Assembly (NCBI RefSeq): GCF_016641735.1
Contig: NZ_JAEDAO010000001.1
Coordinates: 620,001 to 684,000 of the forward strand
Direction of reading: 5' to 3'
Length of the DNA stretch: 64,000 nt
Source of the DNA: Ramlibacter algicola
GTDB lineage: Bacteria; Pseudomonadota; Gammaproteobacteria; Burkholderiales; Burkholderiaceae_C
The notes under the pieces were generated by a model. It saw nothing but the letters and a program-made list of their open reading frames with translations. It searched no databases and was not told the DNA's origin. Positions 37,072 to 46,737 of this stretch are shown piece after piece (the stretch's first letter is position 1; every line of letters begins with the position of its first letter). The translations under genes were made by a program, and so were the position numbers.

Positions 37072-37101
37072 AGTCTAGGGAGACGCACGGTAGCGAAGCA
37101 A
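37072..37101 (-). promoter_or_regulatory. Promoter of barrel gene copy 1
   Basis: Minus strand: -35 TTGCTT (37096-37101), 18-base spacer, -10 TAGACT (37072-37077), about 55 bases before the start codon. Same -10 sequence and spacer as in the neighbouring paralogue. Confidence 0.55.
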
Positions 37102-37198
37102 GCGCTTCAGCCGGCGTTGGCGCAAATCCGTGTGGTCGGCGCGACGGTCCACGACCAATGGGTGAGGGGCGCGCCGAAATTTGGATGCCACCAAAGCA

Positions 37199-37229
37199 AA
37201 CGCCCCAGCACCTCGCAGCCTGGGGCGTT
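37199..37229. terminator. Hairpin downstream of barrel gene copy 2
   Basis: AACGCCCCAG (37199-37208) pairs with CTGGGGCGTT (37220-37229). It lies 61 bases past the stop of the second barrel gene and just upstream of the promoter region of the first. U-tracts are short on both sides, so termination strength is uncertain. Confidence 0.5.
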
Positions 37230-37289
37230 GCCTTTTGGGCTATGCCATCAAAGAAGGCCAGCGGCGGGGGCCTTCGGACGTGGCGGAGA

Positions 37290-37832
37290 TCAGAAGCGGT
37301 AGCCGACGCTGAGGGTCGGGCCCTCGGACGTCACGCCGTCCTTCTTCGTGTAGCGCATCCAGTCGGCGCCTGCATACCAGCGCGGGGCGAATGCGAAGTT
37401 CGCGCCGAGGCCGTACGAGAAGTCGTTGTCCTTGCCCGACTCCGTGCCGGTGGCGTCGGAGGCGCGGATGCGCACCTGCGTCCAGCCCAGCCGGCCGTAC
37501 ACCTCGAAGTTGCCGAAATTGGCCTTGGGCTTCAGGTAAATGCCGATGGCACTGCGTGGGTCGACGGTCGTGCCGAATTGAGTGTCCTTCTGCGTGCCGC
37601 CCGCAACCATCAGCTCACCTGCGAAACCCGGGTGAAAGTCGTAGCCGATGATGCCGCGCACGAAGCCGGTATCGAAATCCGGGCCGCCGTCAACCTTGAA
37701 CTTCATCCAGGTGTAGCCGAGTTCGCCGTACAGCGGGCTGGTGCCGCTCGGGGCTCGAAAGCCGGTCTGCGCTTGGGCGGCGCCAGCGAGCAATAGGACA
37801 GCGGAGGCGATTAGGGCGATTGTCTTGGTCAT
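37290..37832 (-). CDS. Small outer-membrane beta-barrel protein, copy 2
   Basis: 180 residues, paralogue of the downstream barrel gene: signal peptide MTKTIALIASAVLLLAGAAQAQ, then TSPLYGELGYTWMKF, RGIIGYDFHPGFAGELMVAGG, GIYLKPKANFGNFEVYGRLGW, DFSYGLGANFAFAPRWYAGADWM and a C-terminal GPTLSVGYRF. The strand order and loop positions match copy 1. Ribosome site AAGGGACAC before the ATG. Its loops differ most in the acidic GTESGKDND region. Confidence 0.85.
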   Translation of the reverse strand: MTKTIALIASAVLLLAGAAQAQTGFRAPSGTSPLYGELGYTWMKFKVDGGPDFDTGFVRGIIGYDFHPGFAGELMVAGGTQKDTQFGTTVDPRSAIGIYLKPKANFGNFEVYGRLGWTQVRIRASDATGTESGKDNDFSYGLGANFAFAPRWYAGADWMRYTKKDGVTSEGPTLSVGYRF

Positions 37833-37893
37833 CTGTGTCCCTTTGGGGTGAGAGAGTTCGACGGACGTTCGAATCGACTGACGGGTCGAGCTC

Positions 37894-37923
37894 AGTCTAG
37901 ACAGCGGTTCGGCGCAGGGGCAA
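37894..37923 (-). promoter_or_regulatory. Promoter of barrel gene copy 2
   Basis: Minus strand: -35 TTGCCC (37918-37923), 18-base spacer, -10 TAGACT (37894-37899), 61 bases before the start codon. It shares the TAGACT element and spacing with the promoter of copy 1. Confidence 0.5.
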
Positions 37924-38005
37924 GCAACTTCACAAGTCGTTTACGAGACCGTCGGCTGCATGCGACTCGACCGGCAGCTGAAGCGCGTGCGCCTAAACTG
38001 CGCCG

Positions 38006-38707
38006 ATGCTCGAGCCCACGCCCCAGGTCCTCGCGTTCGATGTCTTCGGCACCGTCGTCGACTGGCACGGGAGCATCGTGCGTGAAGTGCGCGCCGCGTA
38101 TCCACAGGTGGACGCGGACGGCTTCGCGCTCGCCTGGCGTGAAGGCTATCGGCCCGCGATGGCGCGCGTGGCGCGAGGCGAACTCGGGTGGACGCGCATC
38201 GACGACCTGCATCGTTTGATCCTCGATGACATCGCGCCGCGCTTCGGCTTGGGCGACCTGGGCGAAGACGAGCGCGCGCACCTCAATCGCGTGTGGCATC
38301 GGCTGGATCCCTGGCCGGACGTCGTCGCCGCGCTGCACCGGCTGCGCACGCGCTTCACGCTGTGCACCCTGTCGAACGGCAACATCGGGCTGCTCGCCGA
38401 CATGGCCAAGCGCGCAGGCTTGCCATGGGACTGCATCCTGTCGGCCGAAGTGTTCCGCGCGTACAAGCCCGACCCAGCCACCTATCTCGGCGTCGCTTCG
38501 ACGTTCGACCTGCAGCCGTCGCGGGTGATGCTCGTGGCCGCCCACCACGACGACCTCGAGGGCGCGCGTGCGTGCGGCTTGCGCACGGCCTACATCGAGC
38601 GGCCGCTGGAGTTCGGCGCGGCGCGACCCAAGGATGTGTCGCCGCGTGCCGGCAACGACCTGCACTGCCGCGACTTCGCCGAGCTGGCGGACAAGCTCGG
38701 CGCCTGA
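38006..38707 (+). CDS. Haloacid dehalogenase type II (HAD superfamily)
   Basis: 233-residue HAD hydrolase of the L-2-haloacid dehalogenase type: nucleophile Asp12 in LAFDVFGTVVDW, LCTLSNGN (motif II), KPDPATYLG (motif III Lys) and LVAAHHDDLEGARACGL (motif IV). Real dehalogenases usually read SSNGFD in motif IV; here it is AHHDD, so haloacid hydrolysis is possible but not certain. No Shine-Dalgarno; TAAACT (37994-37999) lies exactly 6 nt before the ATG (leaderless pattern). Confidence 0.88.
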   Translation: MLEPTPQVLAFDVFGTVVDWHGSIVREVRAAYPQVDADGFALAWREGYRPAMARVARGELGWTRIDDLHRLILDDIAPRFGLGDLGEDERAHLNRVWHRLDPWPDVVAALHRLRTRFTLCTLSNGNIGLLADMAKRAGLPWDCILSAEVFRAYKPDPATYLGVASTFDLQPSRVMLVAAHHDDLEGARACGLRTAYIERPLEFGAARPKDVSPRAGNDLHCRDFAELADKLGA

Positions 38708-38788
38708 GCTGCAGTGTCGGCGTGCACCGACAGGCAACCCCGCCGATCGCCGAACGCCGCGACCGGCACGCCATCGCAGGATGCCTGC

Positions 38789-38992
38789 ATGTCTTCCCCT
38801 GAACCGATGTGGACGCCGGGCGACGCGGTGAAAGCGCACGACGTGCCGGCGCCCGAGTCGGTGCCGCCCGGCACGAACCCGGACCCGCAGCCCGGCGACG
38901 ACAAGCCGAAGGCACCGCCTTCGGAAGGTGGCCGCACGCCGCCGCCCGTCGAGTTGCCGGGCCGGCCGCACGAGCCGGAGCGGGTGCGCTAG
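38789..38992 (+). CDS. Proline-rich small hypothetical protein
   Basis: 67 residues, very rich in Pro (about a quarter), Gly, Asp and Glu, without cysteine or hydrophobic segment after the start; probably disordered. Start [12 protein letters not shown] at 38789 with AGGA upstream. Its TAG overlaps the gspE stop on the other strand by 3 bases. No family recognised. The coding potential is only moderately supported. Confidence 0.45.
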   Translation: MSSPEPMWTPGDAVKAHDVPAPESVPPGTNPDPQPGDDKPKAPPSEGGRTPPPVELPGRPHEPERVR

Positions 38993-40377
38993 TCGCGCGT
39001 GACGCGCAACAGTTCCTCGCGCGAGGTGATGCCCTCGCGCACGAGGCGTTCGCCGTCGTCCCGCATCAGCGTCATGCCCGCGCGTTGCGCGGCTTCGCGC
39101 ACCTCGGCTTCGGAGGCGCGGTTGTGGATCATGGCGCGGATCTCGTCGTTGACGACCATCAGCTCGAAGATGCCGGTGCGGCCCTGGTAGCCGGTGTGGC
39201 CGCACTCCTCGCAGCCCGGGCCGTGGCAGTGCGAGCACAGCTTGCGCACGAGCCGCTGTGCCTGCACGCCCAGCAGCGATGAGCTGAGCAGGAACGGCTC
39301 GACGCCCATGTCGGTCAGGCGCGTGACGGCACTGGCGGCGTCGTTGGTGTGCAGGGTCGCGAGCACCAGGTGGCCGGTGAGCGAGGCCTGGATCGCGATC
39401 TGCGCCGTTTCCTGGTCGCGGATCTCGCCGATCATGATGATGTCGGGGTCCTGCCGCAGGATGGCGCGCAGCGCCTTGGCGAAGTCCAGCTCGATGCGCT
39501 CGTTCACCTGCGTCTGCCCGATGCCCGGCAGCTCGTACTCGATCGGGTTCTCCACCGTCATGATGTTGCTGCTGCCCGCGTCCATGCGCGACAGCGCGGC
39601 ATACAGCGTGGTGGTCTTGCCGGAACCGGTGGGGCCGGTCACGAGGATGATCCCGTGCGGCTGCGTGATCAGGCTCAGGAAGCGCTGCAGCGTGTCGCCG
39701 GTCATGCCCACCGACTCGAGGCTGAGCTTGTTCTCGCTCTTGTCCAGCAGGCGCAGCACGGCGCGCTCGCCATGCGCGCTCGGCAGCGTCGACACGCGCA
39801 CGTCCACCGCCCGCGTGCCGATGCGCAGCGAGATGCGGCCGTCCTGCGGCAGGCGCTTCTCCGCGATATCCAGGTCAGCCATGATCTTCAAGCGCGAGAT
39901 CAGTGCCGCGTGCAGGGCGCGATTGGGCTGCACCACTTCGCGCAGCCGCCCGTCGACCCGGAAGCGCACGGACGAATGCCGCTCATAGGGCTCGATGTGG
40001 ATGTCGCTGGCGCCGTCGCGCGCGGCCTGCGTGAGCAGCGCGTTGAGCATGCGGATGATCGGCGCGTCGTCGCTGGTCTCCAGCAGGTCTTCCACCGCCG
40101 GCAGCTCCTGCATGATGCGCGACAGGTCGGCGTCGTTCTGCACTTCGCTCACGACGGTGGCGGCGTTGGACTCGCCTTGCGCATAGGCGGCGCTGATGCG
40201 CTGCGCGAGGGCCGGCGGGTCCAGCTGCTGCACGCTGCGAACCTGGAACTTGCGCAGCACTTCGCTCCACGCCGATGGCGCGGGCGCACCCGCATGCCAG
40301 AGCGTCACCGCCTCGCCGTCGTCCTCCAGCAGCAGCTGGTGCGTGCGGGCGTAGCCGTACGGAAGGGGATAGCGCAT
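38989..40377 (-). CDS. gspE: Type II secretion ATPase GspE
   Basis: 462-residue hexameric ATPase powering pseudopilus assembly. Seen: a short N-terminal domain, [20 protein letters not shown], Walker [10 protein letters not shown] (about 244-252), Asp box [18 protein letters not shown], His box [15 protein letters not shown], and the zinc tetracysteine [12 protein letters not shown] (about 380-392). Shorter than most GspE (about 490-560) because the N1 region is reduced. Follows gspD with 4 bases between stop and start. No gspF follows it. Confidence 0.96.
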   Translation of the reverse strand: MRYPLPYGYARTHQLLLEDDGEAVTLWHAGAPAPSAWSEVLRKFQVRSVQQLDPPALAQRISAAYAQGESNAATVVSEVQNDADLSRIMQELPAVEDLLETSDDAPIIRMLNALLTQAARDGASDIHIEPYERHSSVRFRVDGRLREVVQPNRALHAALISRLKIMADLDIAEKRLPQDGRISLRIGTRAVDVRVSTLPSAHGERAVLRLLDKSENKLSLESVGMTGDTLQRFLSLITQPHGIILVTGPTGSGKTTTLYAALSRMDAGSSNIMTVENPIEYELPGIGQTQVNERIELDFAKALRAILRQDPDIIMIGEIRDQETAQIAIQASLTGHLVLATLHTNDAASAVTRLTDMGVEPFLLSSSLLGVQAQRLVRKLCSHCHGPGCEECGHTGYQGRTGIFELMVVNDEIRAMIHNRASEAEVREAAQRAGMTLMRDDGERLVREGITSREELLRVTRD

Positions 40378-40381
40378 CGCG

Positions 40382-42538
40382 TCAGCGTCCCGGGGGCGAA
40401 AATTCCTGCGACGTCGGCGGCGCCTGCACCGGCGCCGGCGTCGTCGGCTGGGTGTGGACCGGCGCCACCGGCGCGGAGTTGATCGGCGTCAGGATGCTGG
40501 GCACGGGCTGCGCGCCTTCCTGCTTGAGCCGCATCAGGTCGTAGCGATCCAGCGAGAGCTCGTCGGCCTGGGCCGCATCGCGCAGCACCACCGGCCGCAG
40601 GAACACCATCAGGTTGCTCTTGTTGCGGCTGCGGGTCTCGGCCTTGAACAGGTTGCCGAGCAAGGGGACGTCGCCCAGGCCGGGCACCTTCTGCTGGTTG
40701 CCGGCGTACTCGTCCTGCAGCAGGCCACCGAGCATGATGATCGCGCCGTCGTCCACCAGCACGTTCGACTCGATCGACCGCTTGTTGGTGATCAGGCCCG
40801 TCGCCGAATTGACCGAGGTCTGGTCGACGTTGGACACCTCCTGGAAGATCTGCATCTTCACGGTGCCGTTCTCGCTGATCTGCGGGCGCACGCGCAGCGT
40901 GATGCCGACGTCGCGCCGCTCGATGGTCTGGAACGGGTTCACTGCGCCGTTGGTCGCGCCGGTGTTGGTGAACTGGCCGGTGACGAAGGGCACGTTCTGG
41001 CCGATGACGATGCGCGCTTCCTCGTTGTCCAGCGTCAGCAGGTTGGGCGTCGACAGCACGTTGCCGTCGGCGTTGGACTCCAGGAACCGGGCCAGCGCGC
41101 CGAGCACGTAGTTGCTCCCGATCTTGCGCACCTGGCCGATGTTGATGCCGGGCGAGGGCAGCGTCGGCGACGTGGCGCCGCCGGGCTGCGTGGCGAGCGA
41201 GATGATGTTCTGGCCGCCGATGGTGAAGTTGGTGCCCAGCACGCCGACGCGGCTGCTGTTGGTGTCGCCCAGGATCGTCTGCCACTGCACGCCGAACTCG
41301 GCGGCCTTGTTCGCGTTCACTTCGACGATCAAGCTTTCGACGAACACCTGCGCGCGGCGCTGGTCCAGCCGGTCGATGACGGCGCGCAGCTGGCGGTACT
41401 GCGGCTCGGGCGCAGTGATGATCAGCGAGTTGGTCGCCGGGTCGGCCTGGATTTGGCCGCCGGTCTGCACCTGCGCCGCCGGTTGCGCAGCCGCCGCGGC
41501 GAGGTTGGACATGCCGCCCGTGCCCGACGTCCCGCCCGCCGCGACGGGGACCGTGTTCTGCGCCGCCGTCTGGAAGCCGCCACCCGCCACGTTCGCGCCC
41601 GGCCCGACGTTCGAACCGGTCTGCGGAATTGCCGCGAGAGCGGCGCGCAGCGTGGTCGCCAGGCGCGTCGCCTCCGCGTGCTTCAGGTAGACCACGTAGA
41701 TGTTGCCGGCCGCGTTCTGCGACGTGGGCTGGTCGATGCGCTCGACGAGCGTGCGCACGAGGTTCAGGCGGGCGGGGTTCGCCGCGCGCACGATCAGGCT
41801 GTTGCTGCGCGGTTCCGCGACCACCGTCGTGCGGAACGACGTGTCCGCCTGTCCCTGGCCTGCAACCGGCGTGACGGGGCCACCGCCGGTGTCGACCAGC
41901 CGTTGCACGACGGGCGCGATGTCCGACGCCAGCGCGTTCTTCAGCGGGATCATCTCGACGTCCGTGGCGTTGGACGTGTCGAGCGCGGAGATGATGCGGC
42001 CGATGCGCTGCAGGTTGTCCGCGTAGTCGGTGATCACGAGCGAGTTGGTGCCCGGGTTCACGTTGATCGTGTTGTTCGGCGAGATCAGCGGCCGCAGGAT
42101 CGGCACCAGGTTGTTCGCGGTCTCGTAGTTGAGGCGGAAGATCTGCGTCACCAGCTGCGAGCCCGAAGGCGGCGAGCCGATCGACACCACGCCGCCCTGC
42201 AGCTTGGCGTCGGCTTCCGGCACCACCTTGAGCAGGCCGCCCGCGTCGACGACGGTGAAGCCGGACAGGCGAAGCGTCGCGACGAACTGGTCGAACGCGC
42301 GCTGCGGCGGCACCGGCCGCTCCGTGTTCAGCGTCATGGTGCCCTTCACCCGCGGGTCGACGACGATGTTGCGGCCGGTGATCGCCGCCATCGTGCGCGC
42401 GACAGCCTCGATCTCGGCGTTGGCGAAGTTCAGGGTCACCGGCGCGCGGGAGGCACGCTGGGCCTGCGCCTGCGCGGCTCCGGCCGCGCCGAGGGCGGCG
42501 GCGGCCAGCAGGGACAACAAGGCAGGTCGGAAGTTCAT
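40382..42538 (-). CDS. gspD: Type II secretion secretin GspD
   Basis: 718-residue outer-membrane secretin. Signal peptide ([20 protein letters not shown]), N0 domain ([22 protein letters not shown]), N1-N3 repeats with the Ala/Gly-rich insert near residues 310-360, and the C-terminal secretin domain ([26 protein letters not shown] as two segments; [15 protein letters not shown]). A proline-rich S-domain-like tail ([19 protein letters not shown]) ends the protein, presumably for pilotin contact. Six bases from gspN. Confidence 0.96.
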   Translation of the reverse strand: MNFRPALLSLLAAAALGAAGAAQAQAQRASRAPVTLNFANAEIEAVARTMAAITGRNIVVDPRVKGTMTLNTERPVPPQRAFDQFVATLRLSGFTVVDAGGLLKVVPEADAKLQGGVVSIGSPPSGSQLVTQIFRLNYETANNLVPILRPLISPNNTINVNPGTNSLVITDYADNLQRIGRIISALDTSNATDVEMIPLKNALASDIAPVVQRLVDTGGGPVTPVAGQGQADTSFRTTVVAEPRSNSLIVRAANPARLNLVRTLVERIDQPTSQNAAGNIYVVYLKHAEATRLATTLRAALAAIPQTGSNVGPGANVAGGGFQTAAQNTVPVAAGGTSGTGGMSNLAAAAAQPAAQVQTGGQIQADPATNSLIITAPEPQYRQLRAVIDRLDQRRAQVFVESLIVEVNANKAAEFGVQWQTILGDTNSSRVGVLGTNFTIGGQNIISLATQPGGATSPTLPSPGINIGQVRKIGSNYVLGALARFLESNADGNVLSTPNLLTLDNEEARIVIGQNVPFVTGQFTNTGATNGAVNPFQTIERRDVGITLRVRPQISENGTVKMQIFQEVSNVDQTSVNSATGLITNKRSIESNVLVDDGAIIMLGGLLQDEYAGNQQKVPGLGDVPLLGNLFKAETRSRNKSNLMVFLRPVVLRDAAQADELSLDRYDLMRLKQEGAQPVPSILTPINSAPVAPVHTQPTTPAPVQAPPTSQEFSPPGR

Positions 42539-42543
42539 GTCGT

Positions 42544-43341
42544 TCAGCCTATCGTGATGATGGAGCGCGCGCCCTGGCGGCGGCCGATGATGTTCAGCAG
42601 GTTCCCGAGCGCCGCCTCGCGGTCCGGCGCCGCGCTGGCTTCACCGGCGAAGCGCAGGCGGCCGCCCACCCACTGGCCCGAACCGCGCAATTGCAGCGGG
42701 CCATCGAGCGTGGTCAGTTGCAGGCCGGGCGCGGCGCCGCCGGCGAGAGAGACGCGATAGCTGCCCATCGGGCGCACCGTGGCCAGCCGCGATGCGACGT
42801 CGGCGGCGGTCAGTTCGGCCTGGCCGTCCACCGACAGCCGGCCCGCGATCCATTCCAGCGCCAGGCCGCGCGTCTGCAGGGCCAGGTCGCCTTCGATCTG
42901 CATCGTGTTCCAGGGTGTGCCCAGTCCCGTGAGCAAGGCGGCAGGCCAGGTGCTGTGGCCGTCGGCCACCTGCACCCGCGTGCGGTTCCAGCCCCAGGTG
43001 ACGCGCCCCTGCAGCGGCTGCGGCGTGCAGCACGGGGCAGCGAAGCGAACGTTGACACCGGCCCAGGCCGGTGCCAGATGCCATTCCACGCGACCCGGGA
43101 GCGACACCGCGTCACTGCTGCCCGCACCGCCCGTCAACACGAGTTGCGCCGTTCCATTCCAGACCGTGCCGCGCGGCTCGACGAGCTGCACCTGCCCCTG
43201 CGTCGACGCTTGCACGCGCGATGCGAGCCAGCGTGCGGGTGCGAACACCACCGTGGCCAGAACGACGCCACACGCGAGGCCTGCCGCTGCCCAGCGCCAG
43301 GGCGCGCGCGGAATCGACAGGGGACGCTGCAGGCGTGCCAC
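42544..43341 (-). CDS. gspN: Type II secretion protein GspN
   Basis: 265-residue bitopic inner-membrane protein of the GspN family: an N-terminal TM helix (WRWAAAGLACGVVLATVVFA) and a periplasmic domain with VEWHLAPAWAGVNVRF and LDGPLQLRGSGQWVGGRLRF. GspN is optional in T2SS and of uncertain role. The start is GTG 43341 preceded by GAAGAAGAG, 16 bases after the gspM stop. Confidence 0.85.
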   Translation of the reverse strand: MARLQRPLSIPRAPWRWAAAGLACGVVLATVVFAPARWLASRVQASTQGQVQLVEPRGTVWNGTAQLVLTGGAGSSDAVSLPGRVEWHLAPAWAGVNVRFAAPCCTPQPLQGRVTWGWNRTRVQVADGHSTWPAALLTGLGTPWNTMQIEGDLALQTRGLALEWIAGRLSVDGQAELTAADVASRLATVRPMGSYRVSLAGGAAPGLQLTTLDGPLQLRGSGQWVGGRLRFAGEASAAPDREAALGNLLNIIGRRQGARSIITIG

Positions 43342-43357
43342 GGTGCTCTTCTTCGCC

Positions 43358-43840
43358 TCAGCGCGCCGGCAGCGCCAGCACGAGGGTGCCGTCCCAGCCG
43401 CCCGAGGCGCCACGGGTCAGGCGCACGTCGGTCGGCAGCACGCGAGCGTTGACGCGGGCCTGGCCGAGCCAGCCCGCCAGCGCGTCCGGCGGAGTGCCGG
43501 TGAGCGTGATCGTCACCCGCTCGCCGGCGACGCTGATGCGCGCGCTGGTGCCCAGTCGCTGGCGCACCGATTCCTCGATCGCACGCAAGGCTTCGTCGGG
43601 GCCGAGCTTGGGTTGCGACTGCAGCGTTCGCACCTGCTGCTGCAGCCCGCGCATGCGGCCCAGTTGTTCGTCCAGCGCGCGGTGTTGCGGCTCGGCCGAA
43701 CGCAGCACCGCGAGCGCCGGCGCCACTGCCAGCCACCAGAGAAGGGCGAGGACGACGAGTGCGACGGCGCCAGTGACGAGCGTGCGTTCGCGCGCGGCCA
43801 TGCCTTGCCAGCGTGCGCGAAGGGTGGACATGGCGCTCAT
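43358..43840 (-). CDS. gspM: Type II secretion protein GspM
   Basis: 160-residue inner-membrane platform protein: a cytoplasmic N-terminus (MAARERTLVTG), one TM helix (AVALVVLALLWWLAVAPAL), a coiled-coil (residues about 45-75) and a ferredoxin-like periplasmic domain (ISVAGERVTITLTGTPPDALAGWL). It partners with GspL. Overlaps gspL by 4 bases (ATGA). Confidence 0.92.
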   Translation of the reverse strand: MSAMSTLRARWQGMAARERTLVTGAVALVVLALLWWLAVAPALAVLRSAEPQHRALDEQLGRMRGLQQQVRTLQSQPKLGPDEALRAIEESVRQRLGTSARISVAGERVTITLTGTPPDALAGWLGQARVNARVLPTDVRLTRGASGGWDGTLVLALPAR

Positions 43841-45039
43841 GGCTGGCCCTCCGGGCGCACGGTCAAGGCGTCGCCCTGCACGGTGGCGACGTAGCCCTGG
43901 CGCCGCAAGGCCTGGATGACCGGCTGCGCCTCCGCGTCACCCTTCACGAGGCCACGCACGCGCAGCTCGCCTGCGCTGTATTCGAGGCCTGCCGGTGACT
44001 TGCCGGCCGGCACGGCGCCCGCGAGCGCGCCGAGCATCGCTTCGAGGTCGCGGCCGGACAGCCCGCCGGCCGACTGGCGCAGCTGCGCGAGGTTGCGCTC
44101 CATCTGCAGCGGCGCGTTCTCGGTGTACGTGATCTGCGGGAACGACTGCTTGAGGATCGTGCGCTGCTCTTCCTGCTTGCCGGCAAGCGCGCTGCGCTCC
44201 TTCCACGCCCAGGCGTTGAGGCCCACCAGCTGCACGAGGACCAGGGCAACCGCGCCCCAGCGAGCGGGCCGCCACTGCGGCGAGCGCAGCAGGTCGGCCC
44301 AGCCGACGGACAACTTCTTCAGCGTGCGTGCGCGGCCCGTGGTCGCGAATTCGAGTTGGGCGAGGTCCCATTTCGTGCGCGTCGCGGCGCGCAGGCGGTC
44401 CGATTGCGGCAGCAGCTGCGGCTGGTGCTGCAGCACCTGTTCGGCCGCGCTGGCCACCGCGGGTTCTGCCAGCACTTGCGTGTCCTCGGGCAGCGTGGGC
44501 AGCAAGGGCAGCGAGGCCGCCGCGAGCGGCAGGACCAACACGCCGTCGAAGCTGGTGCACACCAGCTGCGGATCCTCCGGCGTGCCGACGGCATAGAGCG
44601 CCGGCGTGCCTTCGGGCGTGAATTCCGGAACGATGCGGTTGGCGGGCCGGCCGGCCGCCTCGAGGACCTGCAGCGCGTCGCGCAACCACGCACGCTCGCA
44701 GGCGGCGACCCAGCTCTTGCCCTCCGCGGCGGCGCCGGGTGCAAGCGCGAGGTGCAGGTCGGCGGGATCGTCCAGCAGGCGATCTTCCAGCAGCCCCTCG
44801 AGGATGGCGCGCAGGCGCGGCGTTCGCGGGCCGGTGCCGCGAGGCAGGTCGACCAGATGCCACGACAGCTTCGAGGCGGGCACGACGGCGATCACCTCGC
44901 TGCCGGTGCCGCTGGGCGCCGGCAGCAGCGAAGCCTGCACGGGTTGCGCAAACGCACCCCGGCCGTCGGCGAGCAACGCGTGGAATTCGGTGCTCGACGT
45001 GGCGTTCGAGCGCGGCAAAAGGACGATGAGCGAACTCAT
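43837..45039 (-). CDS. gspL: Type II secretion protein GspL
   Basis: 400-residue inner-membrane platform protein: a cytoplasmic actin-like domain (about 1-240) that binds GspE, one TM helix (ARWGAVALVLVQLVGLNAWAW), and a periplasmic ferredoxin-like domain (LEYSAGELRVRGLVKGDAEAQPVIQALR as strands). I took the ATG at 45039 (MSSLIVLLP), the family-like start; an ATG 12 bases earlier (MPDS) is possible but lies in a TACAAT hexamer (45050-45055) that could be an internal -10. Confidence 0.9.
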   Translation of the reverse strand: MSSLIVLLPRSNATSSTEFHALLADGRGAFAQPVQASLLPAPSGTGSEVIAVVPASKLSWHLVDLPRGTGPRTPRLRAILEGLLEDRLLDDPADLHLALAPGAAAEGKSWVAACERAWLRDALQVLEAAGRPANRIVPEFTPEGTPALYAVGTPEDPQLVCTSFDGVLVLPLAAASLPLLPTLPEDTQVLAEPAVASAAEQVLQHQPQLLPQSDRLRAATRTKWDLAQLEFATTGRARTLKKLSVGWADLLRSPQWRPARWGAVALVLVQLVGLNAWAWKERSALAGKQEEQRTILKQSFPQITYTENAPLQMERNLAQLRQSAGGLSGRDLEAMLGALAGAVPAGKSPAGLEYSAGELRVRGLVKGDAEAQPVIQALRRQGYVATVQGDALTVRPEGQP

Positions 45040-45079
45040 GGAATCGGGCATTGTAGGAAGCGCGAAACCCAACCGTGGG

Positions 45080-46039
45080 TCATCGGCTCGTCGCCGGAGT
45101 CGCCGTGCCGAGCTGCGGAAGCGTCCGTTCGCGCCAGAGCGTGCGCACCTGGCGGGGACCGTCGCGCTGCACCAGCGAGCGCTCCTCGACCACGAGCTGG
45201 TCCAGCCGCAGCCGGCCGCGCACCTCGAAGAACTGCGAGTTGACGCCCAGCAGGGCACCGCTCGGCAGCTTGGGGATCTTTCGCAGGATGTCGGTCCCGG
45301 TACGGAACGGGGTGGCCGAGCGCATGGCCACCAGCTCCTGCGCGTCGGCGAGCGTGAATGAGTCGATCACCGCATACAACACCTCGGGCGGGGCCGTGTT
45401 GATGTTGACCTGCGTGGTGCGTGGCAAGAGCGTCACGTAGGGTTGCAGCGCGCTGACCGTCGCTTGGGAGATGCCGAGCCACGTGAGCTGGTCGACCTTG
45501 CGCGGCGCGAGCGGCGCCTGCGGCGCCGACTGGTTGTCGGTCGCGATGTCGCTGGCGAAGCGCAGGTTCTCGGCGAGCCGGTTCAGGTCCGACTGCGGCA
45601 GGCCGAGCAGCGAGAACAGGCGCTGGAAGCTGCGCATCCCCGCCTCGTTGACGCTGCCCCCGACGACCAGATTGCCAAGGTTGAGCAAGGCCTGCTGGTC
45701 GCTGATGGTCCCCGAGAGGAACACGTTTTCGGCGTCGGTGCCCGTGATGTCGCCGCCCGACCGGTCGGCGGCCAGGAACGTGGACAGGCGTGCCTCCTCG
45801 AGCGGAACTGCCCAGGGCTCGGAGAGGTGGTCGATGGTGGTGCTGTCCTCGCCCAGGATCAGGCGCGCCCAGTCCAGCGCACCGGTCAGCACCCAGCCGG
45901 CCTGGATGCGGGTGCGCTCGGCGTCCTCGACCTCCGCGTTGCGCCACTGCTGCCACATGGCGGTCGCGGCGAACGTGGCGACCAGCGTCACCGTGAGCAT
46001 CGCCACGAGCAGCGCGGCCCCGCGTTGGTTGCGTTTCAT
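45080..46039 (-). CDS. gspK: Type II secretion minor pseudopilin GspK
   Basis: 319-residue tip pseudopilin. Prepilin signal with cleavage QRG|AALLVAMLTVTLVATFAATAMW; it lacks Glu at mature position 5 (Val), as is usual for GspK. The large helical insertion with SGGDITGTDAENVFLSGTISDQQALLNLG and the C-terminal FFEVRGRLRLDQLVVEERSLV follow. Overlaps gspJ by 4 bases. Confidence 0.94.
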   Translation of the reverse strand: MKRNQRGAALLVAMLTVTLVATFAATAMWQQWRNAEVEDAERTRIQAGWVLTGALDWARLILGEDSTTIDHLSEPWAVPLEEARLSTFLAADRSGGDITGTDAENVFLSGTISDQQALLNLGNLVVGGSVNEAGMRSFQRLFSLLGLPQSDLNRLAENLRFASDIATDNQSAPQAPLAPRKVDQLTWLGISQATVSALQPYVTLLPRTTQVNINTAPPEVLYAVIDSFTLADAQELVAMRSATPFRTGTDILRKIPKLPSGALLGVNSQFFEVRGRLRLDQLVVEERSLVQRDGPRQVRTLWRERTLPQLGTATPATSR

Positions 46040-46737
46040 GACCTGCCTCCGCCACGCGTCGGGTTGACCCAGTCCCGCGTGAGGTCGCCGGTGATGGCTT
46101 GCTGCGAGGCCAGCGTGAGCACGATGCGAACGCCGTCCGGGATTGCGCCCTTCTTCAATCCGGCCTCGACGGGCGGGGTGGGGCCGGATCCCGGAGTGGC
46201 CGGGGGCGTGACCTGCGTCGCATCGCTCGATTGCGGGTTGGTCCACGCATCGCGCCGGAAGAAGAAGACCTGCCAGTCCGCGAGACCGGCGACGGCCACT
46301 TCACTCGCCGTCCCGGCCACGGAATTGCCGGCCGCCCAGTCGTCGGCGCGGCGCCAGGCCGCGTCGAGGTCGCCACGCGTGGTCACCGGGGGGGACGCCC
46401 ACCGCGTCCAGCGTGAACCCTCCGGGCCCACGCGCCGCGCCCACCCGACCACGACGACGCCCGCGGTGCCCCCGCCCGGCGACGCACGGGTCAGGCGCAG
46501 CACGCGGCCGTTCCAGTCGATCGCGGTGGACTGCGGCAACTCCACCATCGCATCGAGGTCGGCGTTCCACTGGTCCATGCCGACCTGGAGCGCCTGCACC
46601 TGGTCCTGCCGCTGCTGCATGCCTTCGTGCGCGCGCACCATGCCGTCGAGCCCGCGCCAGCTGAGGACGGCGACAAGCGCCATCACGAACAGCGCCACGA
46701 GCAGTTCGACCAGCGTGAAGCCGCGAATGCGCCGCAT
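46036..46737 (-). CDS. gspJ: Type II secretion minor pseudopilin GspJ
   Basis: 233-residue minor pseudopilin: cleavage site IRG|FTLVELLVALFVMALVAVLSW with Glu at mature position 5, then LDGMVRAHE and a beta-rich C-terminal domain including VRIVLTLASQQAITGDLTRDWV. Forms the tip complex with GspI and GspK. Starts one base inside the gspI stop (TGATG). Confidence 0.93.
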   Translation of the reverse strand: MRRIRGFTLVELLVALFVMALVAVLSWRGLDGMVRAHEGMQQRQDQVQALQVGMDQWNADLDAMVELPQSTAIDWNGRVLRLTRASPGGGTAGVVVVGWARRVGPEGSRWTRWASPPVTTRGDLDAAWRRADDWAAGNSVAGTASEVAVAGLADWQVFFFRRDAWTNPQSSDATQVTPPATPGSGPTPPVEAGLKKGAIPDGVRIVLTLASQQAITGDLTRDWVNPTRGGGRS

